Shown here: piece by piece, positions 55,736 through 64,000 of the stretch
Layout: each line of letters starts with the position of its first letter
Position numbering within the stretch: position 1 is the first letter of the stretch
From: Ipomoea triloba
Taxonomy: Eukaryota > Streptophyta > Magnoliopsida > Solanales > Convolvulaceae
Length of the DNA stretch: 64,000 nt
Assembly: GCF_003576645.1 (NCBI RefSeq)
Contig: NC_044924.1
Coordinates: forward strand, 28,206,167-28,270,166
Direction: 5' to 3'
Translations under genes and position numbers: made by a program
Notes under the pieces: generated by a model
Told to the model about the DNA's origin: nothing
Seen by the model: only the letters and a program-made list of their open reading frames with translations
Database searches by the model: none

Positions 55736-56300
55736 CATGTGGGCAGTGGTGGCAGCTGCCCCCACTGCCCAAAATTATACAACTTCTCACAATATCACCC
55801 TTGAGGGCATGAACTATCGGCATGAACTATAAATGTTAGTTTCAATAGTTTATTCAATTGTTTTTCTATAATTTTCCTAATTTTTTGTTTCTCCTAATTT
55901 TTTATTTTTGTTTTTGCCTTAATTTCTCTAATTTTGAAGTTTTCCTAATTCAACTGATACTAGTTGTTGTCCTAGATTTTGCTCTAATTTTCCTAAATTT
56001 GTATTTTTTTATTAGTAGTTGTTGCGTGCCGGAGTTGCTGATGTGATTCATTGCCCAATTCATTCGGTTTGATATGATTCATTGATTTGCTAATTAGTTA
56101 TTAGTTAGTTACTAATTACTTAATATGTGGATCAGTAATTACTAATTAGATATTTTGTATTTGTTGATTCTGCTTATGTTTATGTTGATTTGCTAATTAG
56201 TGACTTGTTGATTATGCTTATGTTGATTTGCTAATTAGTGATTTGCTTATGTTATTTGTTATTTGTTGAACAGTATTATTCGTATTTTATATTTAGTAGT
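55736..56300. repeat. Dispersed repeat F, copy 2
   Basis: 55790-56250 is homologous to 39165-39560. It is preceded by GGCAGTGGTGGCAGCTGCCC, a GC-rich motif not found in the other copy. Confidence 0.6.
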
Positions 56301-56359
56301 TGAACCTTGTATTTGAACATTTTTAAATTCATTTTATCTTTGCTTTTTCGTCACCACTC

Positions 56360-57195
56360 AACTTCACAAATGTTGTGCTTGTCAAATTTTGAAATCTTTT
56401 TTTTTTTTTTTTTGCCTGAAATACATGTTAGTATATACAACTTGCATTTCTCATATGTATTACGGCACACGACAAACGCAAGTGGCACTTTCCTTTTATT
56501 CTTGGTACCTCTTTGACCCTTGACCATTTTGGCTACTTGGCCATTGTAATTGTTGCTGTATTTGTGAGAGTAGATTGGCATGCAGCAAACAGTAGTGTTG
56601 TTTAATACCGCTCATTCTTATTTTCCTCATACTGAAAATATTGTTGTCCTGCCCCATAGAATGCAGACTGATGCTGTTGAGGGTGACCTATAATCCCGGT
56701 TGTAATAGGACGGGATCGCGTCACAAGCCTACGAATAAGACTCAAGTGGCGAGCTGGAGGGATGGGAGAGTTTGATGATGTAGCAGAGAATGATAGCCAG
56801 GGAACTTAATGAAAATGCTGAAGCTTTTCTTGAGTGCCTCTTCTCTCGATCTTTCATTTAAATACTAGCAGAAAGAATATATCCTAGAAAACAAGAACGA
56901 AAACCAATAGTAACGTTAACAAACAAGGAAATAGGAATAGGGAATATTTATATTGAAAATGTCCTAAGCTGTCACCTTTTTCTTCCTCTTGTGATAAGTT
57001 CTACCAATGAAGGCATCACCGGCATGCAGATCAGAAGCCTGTGGTGTGCATGTTAGCATGAAGTTGGGAATTGAATTCACCTGAATAGGAAGTACAGAAT
57101 GAGTTGTAGGTTGTAGGCTAAAGTATTGTCCCACACATTATGGAGGCATCTAATGCAAGAAGCTGAGGAACAAAGTAGTGGACCGCAACACATCT
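56360..57195 (-). repeat. PMD-family tail repeat split by an insertion
   Basis: The tail runs 56360-56700, stops at GACCTATAATCCCGG, and resumes at about 57025 with AGATCAGAAGCCTGTGGTGT. In unbroken copies (for example 52965-52990) these motifs are adjacent. The ~325-base insert (56700-57025) is not identified. Confidence 0.6.
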
Positions 57196-57399
57196 TTATC
57201 TTCGCACTGGGCTATGAGTAGAAGCTGAGGTTCTCGTCTTCCCTATGATTGTAGATGTAAAGAAGAAAACAAGGAACAAGTTGGCTAAGGTGATGTCGTA
57301 TATTGAATGTAAACTCCAACAATCCCCCACACATTCAATCTTGATGCGCGCGTGAGAAGCTTTCTTTCCCTTATCTCTTTTCTTTTGCAAGATTTATGT

Positions 57400-58003
57400 T
57401 TATTACTTGTGTTTTTGTGTTCTTTATGCTATTTAATCATGAGTGGTTAGTTTATGGGCTAGAGTTAGGATTTTATTATCTATTTTGATGCTTAAGTTGT
57501 GATTATTGTGAAAAAGGGGAAGAACCCTAACCTACGGTTCATGTGTTTCAGTGTTTGAGTTGGGTCTTTAATCTATCTTGCAATAGTTGATGCATAGCAA
57601 TTGTTGTTTGTGTTTGGAAAGTCTCTCATCTCAATGCATAGAACTTGGGTTGATACACCATGGGAATGGGGCAACCTTTGTTCTAATCCTTGTGGAAATT
57701 TGGATTTATTAGTGCTAGCCTCTAGAACCTAGGTAAATTGTTCTTTCCTCAAACATAAGTGTTAAAGCATCTAGATGGTAATGCCCCTAACTTGAGTCCT
57801 ATTTCATTATTTTGTATTTATCTAGTGTTTATATGTGTTTGTTCTACCTTATTATCGTTTGTTTAGTTTTTTGTTGATTTCCTTGTGCTAGTGCCACTAG
57901 TGCCTAGTTTTGTGATTGCATATTGCGTGCCATAACCCCCAATCCTCAGCGGAACGACATTTCACACCCGTACACTCACCATCACTCATTTTTGCTACAC
58001 ATC
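57400..58003 (+). repeat. Partial or solo LTR related to the 24-kb element
   Basis: It shares layout and motifs with 24660-25343: GTTTATGGG-TAGAGTTAGG, the GATTATTGTG region, and the end GTGCCATAACCCCCAATCCT-CAGCGGAACGACAT...CACATCA. The left limit is uncertain. No primer site or internal region follows. Confidence 0.65.
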
Positions 58004-58038
58004 AGTATGCAGCACTATTTTCAGCATAGCCCACAAAT

Positions 58039-58345
58039 ACGGCGTGTTTGGTTCGCACATGGGAATCGGAATCGGTATGAGTATCAAATACTTGGTAAGG
58101 GTAATGAGTTTTGGTGAAAGTATTTTGCGTATTTAGTGGTAGGGTGGAATGTGAATGATTATTAATAGTTGGGGAAGAAAGGAGGAAGGGAAATGAGATC
58201 CTTATTTTATTAGGGTATGAATTTTCCAATTAATGGGGTATTCCAAATCCATAATAGTATTCTAAAAACCTATCAACCAAACAATAACAATCACTTTGAT
58301 ACTCATACCTTATGCCTAAACCCACCAACTAAACCCACACTTTGA
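58039..58345. mobile_element. MITE with TTTGGTT ends
   Basis: Left GGCGTGTTTGGTTCGCACAT...GGTATGAGTATCAAA. The inverted right part has TTTGATACTCATACC, then CACTTTGATACC. About 300 bases, non-coding. Exact ends and target duplication are unclear. Confidence 0.55.
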
Positions 58346-58396
58346 TACCATTTGCTCCCAGGTGCAATCCTTGGTCTCGTTCATTTTGTTTTGAAA

Positions 58397-58703
58397 TTAT
58401 GCCCAGGATTCAGGTAATTTTTCTACAAGAGCATAGCAGGTTTGCAGCATATCACTCACCAGGATGCCTTCAGACACAACGTCAGACACCAAGTTCTCGT
58501 ACTCATGGATCTGGTCTATGATCAGTGTTGTATCAACCATCTTGTAGCTAATCCAGCGCCCGACTGCAAACTTCTTGCGGGCTCCGTCATCAGCACCATA
58601 CTTCTTCTTCAGCATGTCCGAGATAGTCTTCGCGGACTTGTACACTGCAAATATGTCTAACAGATTGTCAGACATGTAGTGTAGCAGAGAAAACATACAC
58701 CTA
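58397..58703 (-). pseudogene. Ty1/copia gag fragment (UBN2-type)
   Basis: A 99-codon open frame: LLDIFAVYKSAKTISDMLKK, KYGADDGARKKFAVGRWISY, KMVDTTLIIDQIHEYENLVS, LVEKLPESW. This is the standard copia gag order (KYxxEDAxxKKFxVxRxLxYKMVD, then QVHEFQ, then EKLPPSW). The zinc knuckle, protease and polymerase are absent. It ends abruptly against PMD-family sequence. Confidence 0.8.
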
Positions 58704-59120
58704 ACTCAATTTTTAGCACCTCGCATTAGATCTTGACATTTCTACCAAACTCAACACTATAGACAGAACATTCAAGTCATTAAGACATGCGATGCAGGGG
58801 CCTGATTGCGTATCATGCAATTACAAAATAGGTGGAATATTGTTCGAACAATGTAACATGCATGGTGGGACTTTATATATGTTTCTTAGACAACATGCAT
58901 AAGGGATTTTCATAATGCCAACATTTAGAGTTGGGACAGTGTTGTTCTTGCTTTCATGTATCAAAGCATGTGCAAGGCAACTATAGGGTATGCTCGTCGT
59001 CAAATTGGTGGTGCTCTCATTCTACTTCAATTGTGGGGTTGGGAGTGCATTACTTTATTCTTTCTGGCATACTCTTCCTCCTTTAGGACGTAATAGATTT
59101 ATCTAGCACTGCTAGGTGTG
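58704..59120 (+). pseudogene. PMD exon-A relic, 3' part
   Basis: Plus-strand landmarks CTAACTCAATTTTTAGCACC, TTAGACAACATGCATAAGGG and CTTCAATTGTGGGGTTGGGA match 17950-18260. Decayed. Confidence 0.55.
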
Positions 59121-59153
59121 TGTGTGTATACATATACACACACACACACACAA
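59115..59153. repeat. Palindromic TG/TA/CA microsatellite
   Basis: A (TG)n run passes through TATACATATA into (CA)n, a self-complementary stretch. Confidence 0.9.
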
Positions 59154-59189
59154 ACTAATTTATTTCAAAGTGGAGTTTGTGCATGATTT

Positions 59190-59640
59190 CAAGGTGTGTT
59201 CAATTGCTTGAATGTTGGGTGCAAGATTTGGAGGGTTTCAGTGCAAGATTTGTGCAATGATGGTGCAGTTTGTGCATCAATGGAAGATTCCCTAAAAGAA
59301 TATGAGATTTTTTTAGAGAGAGGGAAAATTTGAAGATTTAGGTGCAAGAATTTGATGATAGGGTTATGTCTTACATTGAACTAGTACCAGGTTTTGATGG
59401 ATTGTCTAGATTGGAAATGATATATTTGGACTGATCTTTGATCACTGCAATGGTAGAGAGATGGTGGCTAGAGACCCATTCTTTCCAAGTTCTATTATTT
59501 GGAGAAGTCACCATCACATTGCGCATTGATGGCATGGCAGTTGCAAGATGTTTCCAAATGCAAACAAAAGATGAGTCGTGTGACATATGTAGTCATGACC
59601 ACCTCTACATTATTGTTTCCAAACCCTTAGTGTTTAGTGG
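59190..59640 (+). pseudogene. PMD tail and exon-A 5' part
   Basis: Tail core at 59235-59300 (GCAAGATTTGTGCAATGATG), then TTAGGTGCAAGAATTTGATG, then exon A at 59390-59610 (TTTGATGGATTGTCTAGATT, MVERWW, and a damaged LLFGEVTITL). It shows that the tail lies upstream of exon A in the element. Confidence 0.6.
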
Positions 59641-60219
59641 ATCGAAAGAGCTTATTGGAATAGCTGAATGGGGCAATTAGCTTTTTTCAACTTTTTCTAA
59701 AAGTCAAAATTATTCCTATCTTCAATCTTATGGATTACCCCTGAAGTTTGTCCATATTTGGCAAACCAAGGTGTTCATCTTCATCCCCAAAACACAAAAT
59801 ACACGACATAAAAAAATTTTCTTTACAAATTAAACGTAAAGAAAAAAATAATGGAAATTCCTATCAACCCAAGTCAAGAAACAAGCTAACCCAACAAGGA
59901 GATCATCTTCATGGTCAAAACTCATAACACAAAACAATCCTATATTTTTAAATTTACAAATTAAAATAAAATAAAAAATCAACAACAACCAACTCGAGTC
60001 AAGAAATGAGTTAACCCACAATCATCATCTCCAATCATCAGTTCTTCATCTTCAATTCTCACCGTCGACTAGTTCTAAACTCACAATCCCTAACCAATGC
60101 TATCAATACCACCTTTGCTAATTTCTTTGCCCTTTTTTCTCCTCTAACTCTCGTTGTCTTCTTCACCTTTGATTCGTTACAGAGACAAATATTGTGGGTA
60201 GGGATTTACTATTTGCTAT
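59641..60219. other. Inverted repeat partner and unassigned sequence
   Basis: 59641-59755 is the reverse complement of 51955-52075. The remainder shows no gene or repeat I recognise. Confidence 0.45.
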
Positions 60220-60224
60220 CTAAT

Positions 60225-60470
60225 GGCAAATTACTGTATGGACCACGGTCCAAAATAATTTTGCTTTGATGTTAAAAAAAAAATCTTTATTCTGCATATT
60301 TGTTAGAATAATGAACATTTTGAGGTAAGACCGTAAGATAATGTATTTTATGAGTTACAATAACATACTTTATATGTTAGAATTATGTGCTTTATGTTTG
60401 ATTAATGAAATTTATGGATAAGATAATGTATTTTATGAGTTAGAATGATGTGGTGTTCAATTTTTTCCAC
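60225..60470. mobile_element. Decayed MITE related to 21762-22013
   Basis: TACTGTATGGACCACGGTCC matches the left arm of that element, and AATGTATTTTATGAGTTA repeats follow. The right end is not recognised. Confidence 0.4.
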
Positions 60471-60747
60471 TGTCAATTCTTCACCACCAGGGGAAAGAAT
60501 GATGTGAGAAGAGTAATGCAATTCACTCATTAAAAATATGAAGGATGAGAAGAGTAATGCAAGTCACTCAATCTAATTTTACAAGGTTGTGGGATCTGTA
60601 AATTCATAGGACTGCACACAAAAATTTAGATTTGGTTACTGTTAATTCCTCACCATCAGGGGAAAGGATGATGTTGAGTGGGTCGGTTAGGCCAGGCCTA
60701 ATGAGATTATCACAATCGTTATATGTGCAGTGGATCAACGTGATACG
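60471..60747. repeat. Spacer with direct repeats
   Basis: TCACCA(C/T)CAGGGGAAAG(A/G)ATG occurs at about 60481 and 60651, and GAGAAGAGTAATGCAA occurs twice (about 60507 and 60548). Confidence 0.55.
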
Positions 60748-61020
60748 CTACAAATATGCATATATTGTCAAATAAATTTGTAATAGAATTAATTTCTGAA
60801 AGATTGAGTGAATAATTGTGTTTGAGTTGTGATTAATTTGTGTGTTGAATGATAGATTGGAATTAAATTGGTGAAGTACTTGGGTGCAAAATTTGGGCAA
60901 ATATGGCGCATGCACGGTGTAAAATGAAAGGGTTACACTGGCTGCGTGTTTTCCAGTTGGGTTTGGAGCTTCAAATCGTTCTGTAAAATGCAGAGATAAC
61001 ACCTAACTCAATTTTCGGCA
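60748..61020 (-). repeat. PMD-family block, uninterrupted copy of the CACTA insertion region
   Basis: The reverse complement joins sequence like 41225-41310 directly to sequence like 48743-48890. It represents the site without the CACTA element and its immediate flanks. Confidence 0.7.
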
Positions 61021-61680
61021 CCTCTCTTTTGATCATGACATGTCTACGGAATCTGATACTACAGACAGAGCATTAAAACTCATGAAGACGTGCGACGCAT
61101 GGCCTGAGTACCTATCATGCAATTACGTACTAAGTGGAATCTTATTTCCTAACATGTTGACCAATGCAACATGGTGTGACTATGTATGTTTCTTAGACCA
61201 CATAAGGGATTTGTAGAGTGCCAACGACTATGTGGGTAATGCTCGTGCTGGGGCAGTGTTTTTCATGAATTGTCTTGTATCGAAGCATGTGCAAGGCAAC
61301 AATGCATGGGTAATGCTTGTCAAATTGGGGGTGCCCTCATTCTATTAATTCAATCGTGAGTTTGGGAACGTATCGCTTTATTCTCTTTGAACATACTCTC
61401 TCTCTTAGGACCTAATAGATTGACCTAGATCTGCATATATGAGATTGTACTAATGACCTTGTATTAAAACTTAAATATGGTTGGTTATGGAAGCATTATT
61501 ATGATTCTGAACATTATTAATTAGTCCAATTCAAGAAATTTTTGTTTGATTAATGCAAGTGAGGGTTATGCATAGCATAATTAAGTAGGATGGCTAGAGA
61601 TGCTTTGGAGAAAGTTGGAAATACAGGTGAATGCTATATATGCTTTGGAGAGTTTGCCAAATTTTTTAAAATGTTTTTTT
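61000..61680 (+). pseudogene. PMD exon-A relic and exon C
   Basis: 61000-61440 follows exon A (TCATGACATGTCTACGGAAT, TATCATGCAATTACG, TTTCTTAGACCACATAAGGG). 61450-61680 holds exon C with plus-strand MARDALEKVGNTGECYICFG. Confidence 0.55.
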
Positions 61681-61689
61681 TAAAACTTA

Positions 61690-62720
61690 AAATACAACAA
61701 ACACAAGTACAACTTCCATTTCTCATTCAGGTGAATTCTCAGCTTCATGTTAGCATGCACACCACAAGCTTCTAGATCAGGCCCGAATTTCAGATCACCC
61801 TCAACAGCTTCACTCTACATTCTATGAGGAAGGACAAGGGTTTTGATTCTGAAGAAAATAAGAATGAGCGATATCAAGCCAAGCAACTAACAACTGTTTG
61901 CTGCAAGCCCAGTAACAACAACCAAGTAGCCAAAGCACTAGTCAAGGGTCAGGGAGCTATCAAGAATAAAGTTCCAGATAAAAGAGAGGAGGGAAGATAG
62001 AAGAGGACAATTGAGAAAAAAATAAATAAATTCTGACCAAAAATAATTTCTTTATGCACCCAGCTGGCACGTGAATTGCACGCGTTGGGGCAGATTTTCC
62101 CACACGTAAGAGTGGCGCAGTTGCTTTCATTTGTTTCCCCATTCAGTAGGCCAAACAAAATTTTGGATTTGTTGTACGAGTAAAAGCAACTATAATAAAA
62201 ACACAAAACATTGAATCACTTCCCAGGTGCGTCCATAATGTATAGTTCCATTGTACTTCAAAAACCTACAACTCATTCTGTATGTACTTGCCAGGTGAAT
62301 TCAATTCCTAGACTTATGCTAGCATGCACAACATAGGCTTTTGGATTTGGCGGGGATTACAGGTCACCCTTAACAGCTTCAGTCTACATTTTGTGGGGCA
62401 GGACAAGAGGATTTTGAGATTGAGGAAAATATGAATGAGCTGTTTCACGCAACATTATTGTTTGCTGCATGCCAATCTATACTCTCACAAATGTAGCAAC
62501 AACAGCCAAGTAGCCAATGTACTAGTCAAGGGTCGGGGAGATATCAAGAATAAAGTTCAATGTAGAAGAGAGGAGGGAAAATAGAAGAGCAAAATTGAGA
62601 AAAATAAAAACAAATTCTGACAAAAAAAAATAGTTTCTTTATGCACCCAACTGGCCCATGAACTGCACGCACCCTACTTGGTTGCAGATTTTCCAACACG
62701 CGAGAGTGGCCCAGTTTGAA
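61690..62720 (+). repeat. Inverted PMD tail repeats in a ~586-base tandem duplication
   Basis: Two units, about 61720-62160 and 62290-62720. Each has the tail in the orientation opposite to 15690-16273 (CACCCTCAACAGCTTCA, AATGAGCGATATCAAG, GTAGCCAAAGCACTAGTCAA), followed by TTTATGCACCCA(G/A)CTGGC and GAGAGTGGC motifs. TTTATGCACCCA occurs at 62051 and 62637. Confidence 0.65.
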
Positions 62721-62964
62721 GATAATTAAAGAAGATTAGAACCGTTATGAATTTCTGTAATATAATATTTTCTGTAAAATATTCGTTGTTCAGTAATCTG
62801 ATTAAAATCGCCACAATGCAGATAATTAAAGAAGATTAGAACCGTTATTTTCTCTTCTCCCAAAAGGTTGAATCCCAAAACCCCAAGGACCCAACCCTGG
62901 CCTGACAAAGCATCTGTGAGGATGTAAATTATGGTAACTCAACTGAACACAGAAGTTAGATCTT
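62718..62964. repeat. Direct repeat flanking ~70 bases
   Basis: AGATAATTAAAGAAGATTAG followed by AACCGTTAT occurs at about 62720 and 62820. 62870-62964 is unassigned. Confidence 0.7.
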
Positions 62965-63790
62965 TACTAACTGCGCACAAGGATGGTGCAGTTTGTGCAT
63001 TAATGGAAGATTCCCTAAAAGATTATGAGTTTTGTTTTTCTAGAGAGGGAACATTTTGAGGATTTGGGTGCAAGAATTTGATGATAGGGTTATGACTTAC
63101 ATTGGACTGGTAGGCTTTGATGGATTATATAGATTGGAAATGATATATTTGGATTGGTCTTTAATTTGATCACTGCAATGTTGGAGATATGGTGGCTAGA
63201 GACCCATTCTTTCCAATTGCCATTATTTGGGGAAGTCACCATCACATTGCAAGATGGGTAGATTATATTCTCTTAGGATTGTGCATTGATGGTACGGATG
63301 TTTCCAAATGCAGACAAAAGATGACATATGTTTGTCATGACCACCTCTATAATATTATTAGGCTTAACAATATATAATTCAATTTCATTTTCATGTACAT
63401 CTCCTTTGATCCTAACATGTCTACAGAATTAGCTGCCACTGACAGAAAATTCAACTTATGAAGACATGGAATGCATGACTCGATTGCATACCTCGACACG
63501 ACAAACAACAATGTGAAACTATGTTTCTTAGACTACATTAGAGAGTTGTAAAGTGCCAATGACTACACAGGTGGCCGGTGCTTGTATTGAAGCATGTATG
63601 TGCAAGGTGACCATAGATATGATGCTTATATGCTTGTCAAATAAGCTATTCCTTAATCTTCTTCAATTGTGGATTTGGAAGGGTGTATCGCCTTACTTTC
63701 TCCAAGCATACTCATCCTCCCTCACGATGTAATAGATCGACTTAGAATTATCAGGTATATATATTTTATTAATCTATTTCAAAGTTATGC
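62965..63790 (+). pseudogene. PMD tail and exon-A relic
   Basis: Tail core at 62978-63020 (GCACAAGGATGGTGCAGTTT), GGTGCAAGAATTTGATGATA, then exon A at 63105-63740 with decayed FDGLYRLEMIYLDWSL-type coding sequence, GLCIDGTDVSKC and VCHDHLYNI. The same arrangement as 59190-59640, but longer. Confidence 0.6.
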
Positions 63791-64000
63791 TAAACCAATA
63801 TTATGCGTTAAAAATTAAATATCGGTCTAATAGGTACCAACCATTAAAAAGGAATGAACATAATTTACAAAAAATAAAAAAGAACCAAAATAAATAATAA
63901 TCCGTGTTAAACTAGAAAAAAATATTTTGTATTAGTGATATAAGAAAGTACAAATGGTAGCTGGTACTCATAGTGGCTACGTACCATTTGTTATTTTCAA
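63791..64000. other. Start of PMD-family intron-like spacer
   Basis: Resembles, in opposite orientation, 14080-14230 (GAACATAATTTACAAAAAAT). No gene. Confidence 0.35.

Overview
This is nuclear DNA from a flowering plant. It is AT-rich, contains spliceosomal introns, and is dominated by transposable elements. The TIR-NBS-LRR (TNL) resistance gene near the left end points to a eudicot, because monocots lack canonical TNLs. I cannot name the species from the sequence.

Layout. 0-8 kb: one apparently intact six-exon TNL gene (2639-7076). Leucine-rich-repeat relics of related genes lie on both sides, and a MITE-bearing segment is duplicated upstream. 8-24 kb: a mosaic of decayed repeats. The commonest is a family carrying pieces of the plant mobile domain (PMD), with fragments on both strands across the whole window. 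Also here are microsatellites, two tandem arrays, several inverted-repeat elements (MITEs) and two tRNA-derived SINE insertions whose empty sites are preserved elsewhere in the window. 24.2-33.7 kb: a Ty3/gypsy LTR retrotransposon of Athila/Tat type. It has two LTRs, a tRNA-Asp-type primer site and gag-protease, but no reverse transcriptase, RNase H or integrase. 34-39 kb: fragments of host genes (histone H3 and SPINDLY), then the 3' part of a second LTR element. 41.4-48.6 kb: a CACTA (En/Spm-type) transposon with CACTAG termini, a TTA target duplication, hairpin-rich subterminal repeats, a truncated TNP2 transposase and a Ulp1/C48-type protease gene. 48.6-64 kb: more of the PMD family, now partly in inverted orientation, a partial LTR related to the 24-kb element, a MITE and a Ty1/copia gag fragment.

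The TNL is the only gene that looks functional as host DNA. Everything else is mobile DNA or pseudogene. Elements are nested: SINEs and a DNA transposon sit inside older repeats, and the CACTA element sits inside the PMD family. Several 'filled' copies have an 'empty' paralogue in the same window, which makes the insertions unusually easy to prove.

Caution for users. The window contains one 269-base N gap and five single-N joints. To the right of each single N the sequence repeats sequence found just to its left (from about 28 bases to 1.8 kb). These look like unmerged contig overlaps. The apparent tandem duplications of the gag-pro region, of the CACTA transposase and of the CACTA 3' end should not be taken as biology.
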